Assembly: GCF_030849505.1 (NCBI RefSeq)
Contig: NZ_JAUJFI010000043.1
Coordinates: 1 to 37,900 of the forward strand
DNA: 37,900 bases
Source of the DNA: Azospirillum isscasi
GTDB taxonomy: Bacteria > Pseudomonadota > Alphaproteobacteria > Azospirillales > Azospirillaceae
Direction: 5' to 3'
Part shown: positions 30,556 through 37,900 of the stretch, piece by piece
How the letters are laid out: each line of letters starts with the position of its first letter
How positions within the stretch are numbered: the first letter of the stretch is position 1
The notes under the pieces: generated by a model
Told to the model about the DNA's origin: nothing
The model's database searches: none
The model's input: only the letters and a program-made list of their open reading frames with translations
Translations under genes and position numbers: made by a program

Positions 30556-32859
30556 GTGACGGACAGACAGGCGGGCCGGCGGCTTCGGCTGCACACGGTG
30601 ACGATGGTGACCGCGCTGGCCACGGCGATCCTGATGGCCGGGCTGACCTTCGGGGTCGGCGGGGCCTTCCTTCGGGTCCTCGACCTCGCGGAGGAGGCCG
30701 ACCGCGCCATCGTCCCGCAGATCACCCGCCAGCATGAATACGCCGTCTTCGCCGCCCGCATGGGCCAGTTGGCCGAGGCCGTCCTGCGCTCCCGCTCGCC
30801 GGAGGAGCGGGCCGGCGCCCTGGGCGAGGTGGAGGGGATGTCCCGGCGCTTCGCGGCCGATGCGGCGGCGCCGGCCATCCTTCAGCGGCTCGAACAGGCG
30901 GTCCAGGCGGTGCGCCGCACGGCGGAGCGGGCCGACGCCATCGACGCCCTGGCCGCCCGGGCCGGCGCCCTGCGGGACAAGGGGGACGAGGCGTTCCTGC
31001 ATCTGCTGCGCTCCGGCGCGCCCTTGCCGGTGCAGGAGCCGTTCCACCGCGCGCTGGAGGCGCTGGCCGGCGGTCTGGCCGCGCCGGACACCGACCGGCT
31101 CGCCGTGATGGCCGCGCGCTTCCACCGCCACGCCGAGGAGGTGCTGAACGCGATGATCCCGCTGGAGCCGGGGGCGCGGGCGCCGCTGGTCCGTGCCGCG
31201 CAGGACCTGGACGGGCTGGGCGAGCTGTTCACCCTGCGCCGGACCATCCTGTCGGAAGCGGGACTGATGGGGCTGGAGACGGAGATCGCCCACGGCGTGC
31301 TGAACGACCTCAGCGCCAGCCTGACCGACGCCGCCGCGGCCAACACGCGCCGCATCGCCGGAACGCTGACCGATCAGGCGCGCAGCGGCCTGTGGATCGT
31401 TCTGATCGGGCTGGGCATCGCGGCGGCGGTGCAGACGATTCTCTACGTGCTGCTGCGCGTCCATGTGGTCCGCCCGATCCGCCGGGCCTCGCAGGCGCTG
31501 GCCATGGTGCAGCAGGAACGCCGGCTCGTCCAACTGCCGCCCGCCCTGTTCGCGGAGCTTCAGGCCATCTCGACCAGCGTGGAGCGGTTCGGCGCGGCGC
31601 TGGTGGAAACCCACGCCCACGCCGAGGCGCTGAAGGCGGGGGAGGAGCGGATGCGCGCCATCCTGGCGGCCTCGCCCTTTCCCATCGTGATCGCGCGGCG
31701 GTCGGACGAGTCCGTCCTGTTCGCCAACCCGCAGGCCGAGGCGCTGTTCGGGGCGGAGGGGCCGCGGCTGACCCTGACGCGCAACGCGCGCTTCTTCGTC
31801 CATCCGGCCGACGCCGCCCGGCTGTCCCGTCTGGTGGCCGAGCGGGGGGCGGCGAGCGACCTGGAGATGCAGATGCGCACCGCCGGGGGCCGTCCCTTCT
31901 GGGCGATGATCTCCGCCGTGGAGATCCGCGACGTGGACGAGCCGGCGATCCTGCTGGCCGTCAACGACATCACGCTGCGCAAGCGGTCGGAGGAGGAGAC
32001 GGAGGCCGCCAAGCAGCGCGCCGAACGCGCCCTGGCCGACCTGCGCGAAACCCAGGCCCACCTGATCCAGGCGGAGAAGATGGCCTCGCTCGGCGGGATG
32101 GTGGCGGGGGTGGCGCACGAGGTCAACACGCCGGTGGGGATCGCCCTGACCGGCATCACCCATCTGGCCGACCAGACCCGCCGGGTGGTCCGCGGGGTGG
32201 AGGACAACACGCTGCGCCGGACCGACTTCAACGGCTATCTCGCCACCGCGGGGGAGGCCTGCCGGCTGATCGAGACCAACCTGAACCGCGCCGCCGAACT
32301 GATCCAGAGTTTCAAGCAGACCGCGGTGGACCAAACCAGCGAGGAACGGCGCAGCGTCGATCTGGCCGCCTATCTGGACGACGTGCTGACCAGCCTGCGC
32401 CCGCGGCTGAAGCAGACCCCGCACCGGGTGGTGGTGGAATGCCCGGCGGGCCTGTGGGTGGACAGCTATCCCGGCGCGCTGTTCCAGGTGCTGACCAACC
32501 TGACCATGAACGCGGTGGTGCACGCCTATCCGGACGGGCGGGCCGGCACGCTGACCATCGCCGTGGCCCGCCCAGGCCCGCAGGAGGTGGAACTGCGCTT
32601 CTCCGACGACGGCTGCGGCATTCCCGCCGCGCATCTGGGGCGCGTCTTCGACCCCTTCTTCACGACGCGGCGGGGCGAGGGGGGCAGCGGGCTCGGCCTG
32701 CACATCGTCTACAACATCGTGACCACGCGCCTACGCGGCAGCATCCGGGTGGAAAGCCGCGAGGGCGGCGGCACCTGCTTCGTCCTGCGCTTCCCCGCCG
32801 AGGCCCCGGCGGTGGAGCCCGGCAAGCCGGAAGACGTGGCGCCGGAAGCGGTGGCCTGA
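30556..32859 (+). CDS. PAS-containing membrane sensor histidine kinase
   Basis: A 767-residue kinase. TM1 is ~16-40; the periplasmic part to ~275 is helical; TM2 ~278-300 leads into HAMP. A PAS domain covers ~366-480 ('RMRAILAASPFPIVIARRSDESVLFANPQAEALFG'), followed by a coiled coil ('KRSEEETEAAKQRAERALADLRETQAHLIQAEKM'). The H-box is 'ASLGGMVAGVAHEVNTPVGIALTGI'. The ATPase has 'NLTMNAVVHAYPDG', 'FSDDGCGIPAAHLGRVFDPFFTT' and 'GSGLGLHIVYNIV'. GTG start with GGAGGGG 7 bases upstream. It has no receiver and ends at a bidirectional terminator. The sensed signal is unknown. Confidence 0.94.
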   Translation: MTDRQAGRRLRLHTVTMVTALATAILMAGLTFGVGGAFLRVLDLAEEADRAIVPQITRQHEYAVFAARMGQLAEAVLRSRSPEERAGALGEVEGMSRRFAADAAAPAILQRLEQAVQAVRRTAERADAIDALAARAGALRDKGDEAFLHLLRSGAPLPVQEPFHRALEALAGGLAAPDTDRLAVMAARFHRHAEEVLNAMIPLEPGARAPLVRAAQDLDGLGELFTLRRTILSEAGLMGLETEIAHGVLNDLSASLTDAAAANTRRIAGTLTDQARSGLWIVLIGLGIAAAVQTILYVLLRVHVVRPIRRASQALAMVQQERRLVQLPPALFAELQAISTSVERFGAALVETHAHAEALKAGEERMRAILAASPFPIVIARRSDESVLFANPQAEALFGAEGPRLTLTRNARFFVHPADAARLSRLVAERGAASDLEMQMRTAGGRPFWAMISAVEIRDVDEPAILLAVNDITLRKRSEEETEAAKQRAERALADLRETQAHLIQAEKMASLGGMVAGVAHEVNTPVGIALTGITHLADQTRRVVRGVEDNTLRRTDFNGYLATAGEACRLIETNLNRAAELIQSFKQTAVDQTSEERRSVDLAAYLDDVLTSLRPRLKQTPHRVVVECPAGLWVDSYPGALFQVLTNLTMNAVVHAYPDGRAGTLTIAVARPGPQEVELRFSDDGCGIPAAHLGRVFDPFFTTRRGEGGSGLGLHIVYNIVTTRLRGSIRVESREGGGTCFVLRFPAEAPAVEPGKPEDVAPEAVA

Positions 32860-32864
32860 CGGAA

Positions 32865-32895
32865 AAGGGCGCGCCGGGGGTTCCGGCGCGCCCTT
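32865..32895. terminator. Bidirectional intrinsic terminator
   Basis: A perfect 13-bp stem AAGGGCGCGCCGG / CCGGCGCGCCCTT with a 5-base loop, A-rich on the left and T-containing on the right. It lies between the convergent kinase gene and the secreted protein gene. Confidence 0.85.
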
Positions 32896-32916
32896 CCCAT
32901 TGGACCGTGGCGGCCG

Positions 32917-33369
32917 TTACTTGCTGCCGTCCGGACCGCAATTCGGGGTGCCCGGCGGGCAGTGGGTGCCGGTGGCGGTCTGGTTGTCGCGGGCCGGGTT
33001 GCTGCTGGTGGCGTTGCCCATGCCCGACGGCACCGTGGTCTGGCCCTGCCAGTTGCCGGACGAGGAACCGCTGCCCATGGTGCCGTTGCCCATGGTGCCG
33101 CCGGTCATGCCCGACGAACCCGGCATCCCGCTGCCCGGCATCGTGTTCATGGTGCCCGACGGGCCGGGGGTGCCCGGCGTGGTGACGCTGCCCGGCGTGG
33201 AACCCGGACCGTCGGTGCTGAGGCCGCTGGACGGCGAGGTGGTGGTGCTGGGGACGGTCGGGCTCACGGCGGTGCCGCCCGACATCGAACCGCTCGTCTG
33301 GGCGATCGCGGTGCCGGCCATCAGGGCGAGCGCCGAAGCGGCGCCGATCAACAGGGTACGCATCCTCAT
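32917..33369 (-). CDS. Secreted Gly/Ser/Thr/Pro/Met-rich small protein
   Basis: A 150-residue exported protein. The signal peptide MRMRTLLIGAASALALMAGTAIA is followed by QTSGSMSGG. The mature region is low complexity: 'PSTTTSPSSGLSTDGPGSTPGSVTTPGTPGPSGTMNTMPGSGMPGSSGMTGGTMGNGTMGSG', with repeated 'GTMG'/'SGM' units. The C-terminus has two Cys in 'THCPPGTPNCGPDGSK' that could form a disulfide. No catalytic domain is visible. The regular Met and Gly content might suit metal binding or an envelope structural role, but this is a guess. Confidence 0.75.
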   Translation of the reverse strand: MRMRTLLIGAASALALMAGTAIAQTSGSMSGGTAVSPTVPSTTTSPSSGLSTDGPGSTPGSVTTPGTPGPSGTMNTMPGSGMPGSSGMTGGTMGNGTMGSGSSSGNWQGQTTVPSGMGNATSSNPARDNQTATGTHCPPGTPNCGPDGSK

Positions 33370-33656
33370 CTCTCCATCTGGTGGCGGCGCCCTTCGGCCG
33401 GGCGCCCTCCTGGCGGGGGTTCGGGCCGGCGCTCCGCGGCGCGCCCATCCCCCATTCGCCATCCCCAACAGGCCCGCGCCGACATCGTTGCGGCGAACCG
33501 GAGGGTTCGTCCCGATCTTTTGGCGAGCGGGACGGCCCTCGCCCCGCCCGTCCGGATGCCCGGGGCGGGCGATTCCGGAGCAGCCGGGCGTCCGGCGGAA
33601 CAGGCCGCCGCCGGAAAAGGTTGACGGAAGGACCGCCACGGCACGTCGAGGCAGGA

Positions 33657-35225
33657 ATGAGCGAAGATCGGGATGCGGCGGACCTTGCCGGGACGCGGCC
33701 CATCCTGCGCCCCGGCGCCACCTGCTGGCGGACCGAGCGGGCGGACCGGCTGGCCGTCCTGGTGGACGGCGCGGCCTTCTTCGCGGCGGTGCGCGCCGCC
33801 CTGCTGCGGGCGCGGCATTCGGTGATCCTGCTGGGCTGGGACATCGATCCGCGGATGCGCCTCGATCCCCACGACCCGGAAACGCTGGGCGATTTCCTCA
33901 CCCGCCTGATCCGCGAGCGTCCGTCGCTGCGGATCCACGCGCTGAAGTGGGACATGCCCTTTCCCATCTCGCTGGAGCATCCGCACGGGCCGCTGGAGCG
34001 GCTGAACCGGCGCACCGGACCCCGGCTGACGCTGGCGCTGGACGACGCCCTGCCGGTGGGCGCGGCACAGCACCAGAAGCTGGTGGTGATCGACGACGCG
34101 CTGGCCTTCTGCGGCGGCATCGATCTGGCCGGCGACCGCTGGGACACGCCGGAGCACCGCGACAACGACCCGCGCCGCCGCTGGCCGACCGGAGAGCTTC
34201 ACGCCCCGCGTCACGACGTGATGATGGCGGTGGACGGCCCCGCCGCCCGCGCGCTGGGGCGCATGGCCCGCGAACGCTGGAGCCACGCCACGGGGACGGC
34301 GCCGATGCCTCCCCCGGACGGCTCCGCCGATCCCTGGCCGGAGGGGCTGCACCCGCTGATCACCGGCGCGGCGGTGGGCATCGCCCGCACCCTTCCCGGC
34401 TGTCTGGCCGGGCGCCCGGTCCGCGAGAACGAGGCGCTGACCTTCGCCGCCATCGCCGCGGCACGGCGCAGCATTTATCTGGAGAACCAGTATTTCGCCT
34501 CCTTCCGGGTGGCCGAGGCGCTGGCCCGGCGGCTGCGGGAGCCGGACGGGCCGGAGGTGGTGGTCGTCGTCCCCATGGAAAGCCCGAGCTGGTTCGACCG
34601 CATGGCCATGGACACGCCGCGCGGCGTGGTGCTTCAGGAACTGCGCGCCGCCGACCGCCATGGGCGGCTGCGCGCCATGACCCCGCTGACCGAGGGCGGC
34701 AACGGCATCGTCGTGCATTCGAAGGTGATGGTGGTGGACGACCGGCTGCTGCGCATCGGGTCGAGCAACCTGAACAACCGGTCCATGGGCTACGACACGG
34801 AATGCGATCTGGCGGTGGAGGCCCCGCCGGGAGACCGCAGCGCCGCCAACGCCATCGGCGCGATGCGCAACCGCCTGCTGGCGGAGCATATGGGGGTGGA
34901 CCCCGCGGACCTGACCGCCGCCGTCCGCGCCGCGGGCGGTCTGGTGGACGCCATCGACCGGCTGAACAGGCCGTCCGGGCGCCGCCTGATGCCGCTGCCC
35001 GACACCGCCCCCGGCCTGACGGAGCAGACCTTCGCCGCCCTGCGCATCGCCGATCCCGACCGTCCGGAGGAAGCCTGGGCCGTCTGGAAGCGCATGCCCC
35101 CGGCCCCGGCGCCGGTCCGGTCGCTGACCCGCGCGGTGGGGGCGGCCCTGTTCACCGCCGGGGCGATCGCCGGGGTCTACGCCGTCGCGCGGGCGATGGC
35201 CGAGGCGGAACGCGACGGACGTTGA
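33657..35225 (+). CDS. Phospholipase D / cardiolipin-synthase-like protein
   Basis: A 522-residue PLD-superfamily enzyme with two HKD motifs: 'HQKLVVIDDALAFCGGID' (H139) and 'HSKVMVVDDRLLRIGSSNLNNRSMGYDTE' (H354). These form one active site that transfers or hydrolyses phosphatidyl groups. 'ILLGWDIDPRMRL' and 'IYLENQYFAS' are typical of PLD proteins. There is no N-terminal signal or membrane segment, but a single hydrophobic helix lies near the C-terminus (AVGAALFTAGAIAGVYAVA, ~495-515), which may anchor it. The start MSEDRDAADL has AGG close upstream. It converges with the MCP gene. Confidence 0.92.
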   Translation: MSEDRDAADLAGTRPILRPGATCWRTERADRLAVLVDGAAFFAAVRAALLRARHSVILLGWDIDPRMRLDPHDPETLGDFLTRLIRERPSLRIHALKWDMPFPISLEHPHGPLERLNRRTGPRLTLALDDALPVGAAQHQKLVVIDDALAFCGGIDLAGDRWDTPEHRDNDPRRRWPTGELHAPRHDVMMAVDGPAARALGRMARERWSHATGTAPMPPPDGSADPWPEGLHPLITGAAVGIARTLPGCLAGRPVRENEALTFAAIAAARRSIYLENQYFASFRVAEALARRLREPDGPEVVVVVPMESPSWFDRMAMDTPRGVVLQELRAADRHGRLRAMTPLTEGGNGIVVHSKVMVVDDRLLRIGSSNLNNRSMGYDTECDLAVEAPPGDRSAANAIGAMRNRLLAEHMGVDPADLTAAVRAAGGLVDAIDRLNRPSGRRLMPLPDTAPGLTEQTFAALRIADPDRPEEAWAVWKRMPPAPAPVRSLTRAVGAALFTAGAIAGVYAVARAMAEAERDGR

Positions 35226-35247
35226 AGCGGATTGCCGCTGTCCGGTT

Positions 35248-36555
35248 TCATGCGGCCCGCCGCCGGCTGGCCGACAGCCCGCGCAAATCCTCCTCCAACC
35301 CGCCCAGCCGCGCCAGCCCGCCGCTGATCGCGTCCAGTTCGCGCCGCAGCCCTTCGGGCACGCGCAGGTCGCCGGCGAAGCCGGACAGGGTGCGGGAGAG
35401 GGAGCCGCCCAGCCGGTCCAATTCATCCATCAACTGGCGCTCATGCCCGGCGACGTCCTGCTGGCCGGCGCTCAGATCCTGGAGCCGTCCGGCCAGGGCG
35501 GACAGCAGCTCGTGCTCGGCGGCCACCTTCGCCTGGGCGTCCTGCCCGGCGATCTGTTGGGAAATCGCCTGCTGCATGCGGTCGATGCCCTTCTGGATCA
35601 CCTGGATGGCTTCGTTCGACTGGCGGGCCAGATCGCGCACCTCGTTCGCCACCACGCGGAAGCCGTGGCCGTACTCGCCGGCCCGCGTCGCCTCGATGGC
35701 GGCGTTCAGAGCCAGCATGTTGGTGGCCGACATGATCCGGGTGATGGCGTTGACCGAATCCTCCAGCGCGCGGGCTTCCGCGACGATCTGCTCGAACCGG
35801 GTCAGGTCGGAACCGGCCTCCGCCCGGCGGCGGTCCAGATACTCCTGAAGGCTGGCCAGAAGCTCCCGGTTCTCCCCCGCGTGGCGCTGCGCGTCGTCAT
35901 GGCGGCCGGCGGCCTGCATCCCGCTGTCGCGGATGAAGCCGACCAGTTCCGCCACGGACTCCTCGGTGGCGGACAGGCGGGCGCGCACGGCCTGCACCTC
36001 CCGCTCCGCCTGGTCGAGCGCCGCGCCGACGCGGGCCTTGGCCTGCTCCACCGCCTGCGGCACCTCGGCGATGGCGCGTTCGGCCTCCGGCGGGATGCCC
36101 TGGGGGCGGCGCGCGAAGGCCAGCCGGGCGGCGCACAGGCTGCCGAACTCGTCCAGGGGGCCGTCCATTCCGTTGCCGCGCAACAGGCGCCGCCATTCCT
36201 CCGAATCCCGGTGCAGGGTGGCGAACAGGCGGTTCGCCTCGTCCGTCGTCAGCGTCTCGCCGTCGAAGGTCAGATGCTCGTGCGGGATGAAGTTGAACAG
36301 CGAGGTGACCATGGTCCGCCGCGTCTCCAGCACCCAATACTGGACGACCATCACCACCATGATGGTGACGATCATGCCGAGCGCCGCCGCCGGCCCCTCC
36401 GGCACGCCGAAGCGGTGCAGCATGGCGTTCCACAGGGGGTTGAGGAGAACCACCACCACGATCACCGGAACGCCGATGATGAGGAGAAGCAGGGCTTGCG
36501 CCTTCAAGAATCCCTTGCTGAGCATCGCCCCCTCTTCACCCTGTCCAGTGGTCAT
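35248..36555 (-). CDS. Methyl-accepting chemotaxis-like protein without HAMP or large sensor domain
   Basis: A 435-residue protein. Two hydrophobic segments (~17-40 and ~53-75) are joined by a short loop, so there is no sizeable periplasmic domain. Residues ~80-190 are cytoplasmic and not a recognised sensor; no HAMP is seen. Coiled coils lead to the signalling tip '[54 protein letters not shown]'. The tip differs from the consensus at '[26 protein letters not shown]' ([20 protein letters not shown]). The start could be ATG 36555 or ATG 36525, both with G-rich ribosome sites. It may sense an intracellular or membrane state. Confidence 0.88.
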   Translation of the reverse strand: MTTGQGEEGAMLSKGFLKAQALLLLIIGVPVIVVVVLLNPLWNAMLHRFGVPEGPAAALGMIVTIMVVMVVQYWVLETRRTMVTSLFNFIPHEHLTFDGETLTTDEANRLFATLHRDSEEWRRLLRGNGMDGPLDEFGSLCAARLAFARRPQGIPPEAERAIAEVPQAVEQAKARVGAALDQAEREVQAVRARLSATEESVAELVGFIRDSGMQAAGRHDDAQRHAGENRELLASLQEYLDRRRAEAGSDLTRFEQIVAEARALEDSVNAITRIMSATNMLALNAAIEATRAGEYGHGFRVVANEVRDLARQSNEAIQVIQKGIDRMQQAISQQIAGQDAQAKVAAEHELLSALAGRLQDLSAGQQDVAGHERQLMDELDRLGGSLSRTLSGFAGDLRVPEGLRRELDAISGGLARLGGLEEDLRGLSASRRRAA

Positions 36556-36725
36556 GCCAAATCCCCGCGCAATCAAACGGACACCACGGTCCCTTACGTT
36601 CGCGCATGGTAAAACCACACACCATAAAAGGTAAAGAAACATTGAGTTTTGTCTGCATTCGTCACAATTTTTCCGTGGGTGCGCTGTTTCGGCGCAATGC
36701 AGATGGGCGGACCGTTTCCGGCCCG

Positions 36726-36795
36726 CCCGTTCCTGCCCCCATGCCCCGTTCCTGCCCCCATGCAATGTGCGTCAAGTGGCGCCAATGTGCGTCAA
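36726..36795. repeat. Adjacent short direct repeats at the ompA-like 3' end
   Basis: A 19-bp unit CCCGTTCCTGCCCCCATGC is repeated head to tail (36726-36744, 36745-36763). It is followed by a second repeat, CAATGTGCGTCAA, at 36763-36775 and 36783-36795; the last copy covers the stop codon of the OmpA gene. Confidence 0.88.
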
Positions 36796-37565
36796 TAGCG
36801 CGTCTCGGCCACCGACCCCGGTTCGGAGATCACGATGTCCACCCGCCGGTTCTGCTGGCGCCCCGACTCCGTGCTGTTGGAGGCGACCGGCTGGGCCGAG
36901 CCCAGGCCCTGGGCGGCGATGCGGCTGGGGTTGACGCCGCGGGCGGTCAGCGCGTCGCGCACCGCCATGGCCCGCTCCTCCGACAGGCGCAGGTTGGTGG
37001 CCGACGAGCCGGTGGAGTCGGTGTAGCCCTCGATCCGCACGGTGCGGTCCGGGTAGCGCTGGAGGAAATTGGCGAGTTCCCCCAGCCGCGCATCGGCGCC
37101 GGAGGTCAGCCGGGCGCTGCCGGTGGCGAACAGCACGTCGCCCAGCGACATGACCAGTCCGCGCTCCGTCCGCTCCGCCTGAAGGGCGCGGATCTGGTCC
37201 TGAAGGCGGTAGGTGTCGGCGTTGGCGACCACCTGCTGCGCCCCCTTCATCGCCGCCACGTCCTGGGCGATCTGGAGCTGCCGGTTGGCGAGATAGGCCT
37301 GGTGATCCATCTCCGCCGGGTCGCCGTCGCCGCGCGCCTTCTCGCCGCGCTGCAACGCCTCCTCGGCGCGGCGCAGCTCCAGCGTGGCGTTGCTCGCCAG
37401 TTGCGGGTTGGCGGCGGCGGCGGAATAGGACTGGCGCGCCTGTGCCAGGGCCGGCGTGTCGTCCGGGGTGGCGCAGGCGCCCAGCGACAGGGCGGCCACG
37501 GCCAGCGACGCCAGGCCCAGGCTTTTCCTCACCGTTCCGGTCTTCTCGTCAGGAGCGTGGGTCAC
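36792..37565 (-). CDS. OmpA-family lipoprotein with DUF4398-like N-terminal domain
   Basis: A 257-residue outer-membrane lipoprotein. The signal (VRKSLGLASLAVAALSLGAC) ends in lipobox SLGAC. A helical DUF4398-type region (~40-125, 'ALAQARQSYSAAAANPQLASNATLELRRAEEALQRGEKA') precedes the OmpA peptidoglycan-binding domain (~145-250: 'ATGSARLTSGADARLGELANFLQRYPDRTVRIEGYTDSTGSSATNLRLSEERAMAVRDALTARGV...NRRVDIVI'). The start GTG 37565 overlaps the upstream stop (GTGA junction); GTG 37532, just before the signal, is an alternative. It anchors the outer membrane to the cell wall and is co-translated with the preceding DUF4398 gene. Confidence 0.93.
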   Translation of the reverse strand: MTHAPDEKTGTVRKSLGLASLAVAALSLGACATPDDTPALAQARQSYSAAAANPQLASNATLELRRAEEALQRGEKARGDGDPAEMDHQAYLANRQLQIAQDVAAMKGAQQVVANADTYRLQDQIRALQAERTERGLVMSLGDVLFATGSARLTSGADARLGELANFLQRYPDRTVRIEGYTDSTGSSATNLRLSEERAMAVRDALTARGVNPSRIAAQGLGSAQPVASNSTESGRQQNRRVDIVISEPGSVAETRY

Positions 37566-37900
37566 GGCGTGCCCTCCTGCGTGCGCGGGCTGGTCCAGGT
37601 CGAGGTGCCGCTCATGGCCGGCGGGGTCAGGGGGGCGGCGGCGGACGCGGCGGGCGCCCGGCCTGCTGCGGAGGAACCGGGACCGGCAAGGGTGCGGACC
37701 GCGTTGGCGGCCTGCTGGGCCGTCGCCCGCTGGGAGCGCACGGTGGCCAGTTCGGCGTCGGCCTGCGCCTGTTCGGCCAGACGGCGGGCCTCGGTCCGCT
37801 CGTCCTCGCGCATGGCGGCGTCGGCGGCGGCCAGCCCCTCCTCGCTCGCCAGGGGGACGCGGGGCTTGTCCGGGCCGGAATCATCCGGGCCAGAATCAAA
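37562..37900 (-). CDS. DUF4398-like protein, C-terminal part, truncated by window edge
   Basis: The frame is open from base 37900 to a stop at 37562 (112 codons), so the N-terminus lies outside. The visible part is helical and Ala-rich ('EEGLAAADAAMREDERTEARRLAEQAQADAELATVRSQRATAQQAANAVRTLAG'), followed by an Ala/Pro/Ser/Thr tail. It directly precedes the OmpA-DUF4398 gene with an overlapping stop and start, an arrangement often seen for envelope DUF4398 proteins. An internal ATG at 37813 is not needed as a start. Confidence 0.72.
   Translation of the reverse strand, partial: FDSGPDDSGPDKPRVPLASEEGLAAADAAMREDERTEARRLAEQAQADAELATVRSQRATAQQAANAVRTLAGPGSSAAGRAPAASAAAPLTPPAMSGTSTWTSPRTQEGTP

Noticed and set aside
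32900..35848. 982-residue plus-strand frame across the secreted protein and PLD genes
   Set aside because: It runs antisense to the signal-peptide protein and out of frame with the PLD gene, whose HKD motifs are intact in another frame.

Overview
The window is chromosome-like DNA of very high GC content. Gene families and order (trpB-trpA-accD-folC, AapJ-like binding protein, many large sensor kinases, ApaG, YbaK, OmpA with DUF4398) fit an alphaproteobacterium, most likely Azospirillum or a close relative in the Rhodospirillales. This assignment comes from gene content and base composition, not from a database match. No phage, insertion sequence, integrase or CRISPR array was seen.

Layout. 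1-2553: a TorS-like sensor kinase (cut by the window edge) diverges from an orphan AapJ-like amino-acid binding protein. 2734-7148: biosynthetic operon trpB-trpA-accD-folC. 7189-8892: an acidic, repeat-bearing zinc-ribbon protein, convergent with folC. 9077-9153: tRNA-Arg(CCT). 9218-14369: a pterin block with a FolM/PruA-like pteridine reductase, an HPPK-like gene, a periplasmic SUOX-fold protein without cysteine (PruR-like), a membrane histidine kinase, a second GTP cyclohydrolase I and a DMT-family transporter. 14395-17081: ybaK, a PrsR-like mini response regulator, the canonical folE and apaG. 17497-19408: a GNAT acetyltransferase, tRNA-Gly(CCC), a glycine-zipper lipoprotein and an unknown gene. 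19496-22194: a NitT/TauT-type ABC transporter. 22470-28636: a small protein, a hybrid kinase, a repeat protein and another kinase. 28722-30445: an amidoligase/glutamine-amidotransferase pair. 30556-37900: a PAS kinase, a secreted Gly/Ser/Pro/Met-rich protein, a phospholipase D-like enzyme, an MCP, an OmpA lipoprotein and a DUF4398 gene cut by the window edge.

The most interesting region is 9.2-14.4 kb. In Agrobacterium tumefaciens a FolM-type reductase (PruA) makes a reduced pterin that is sensed by a periplasmic SUOX-fold protein (PruR), which controls the c-di-GMP enzyme DcpA. Here the same two protein types sit beside a two-TM histidine kinase, a dedicated FolE paralogue and a candidate small-molecule exporter. 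This suggests a self-contained pterin synthesis, export and sensing circuit whose output is phosphotransfer rather than c-di-GMP. A leader with two overlapping hairpins, one of them terminator-like, precedes the PruR-like gene.

The window is dense in signalling genes: five histidine kinases, one MCP and one receiver-type regulator that has lost its phospho-acceptor Asp. No kinase lies beside a complete separate response regulator, so partners must be elsewhere. Short tandem repeats (12-19 bp) are common both inside genes (folC, the zinc-ribbon gene, the 11.2 kb kinase) and between genes, which suggests replication slippage in GC-rich DNA.
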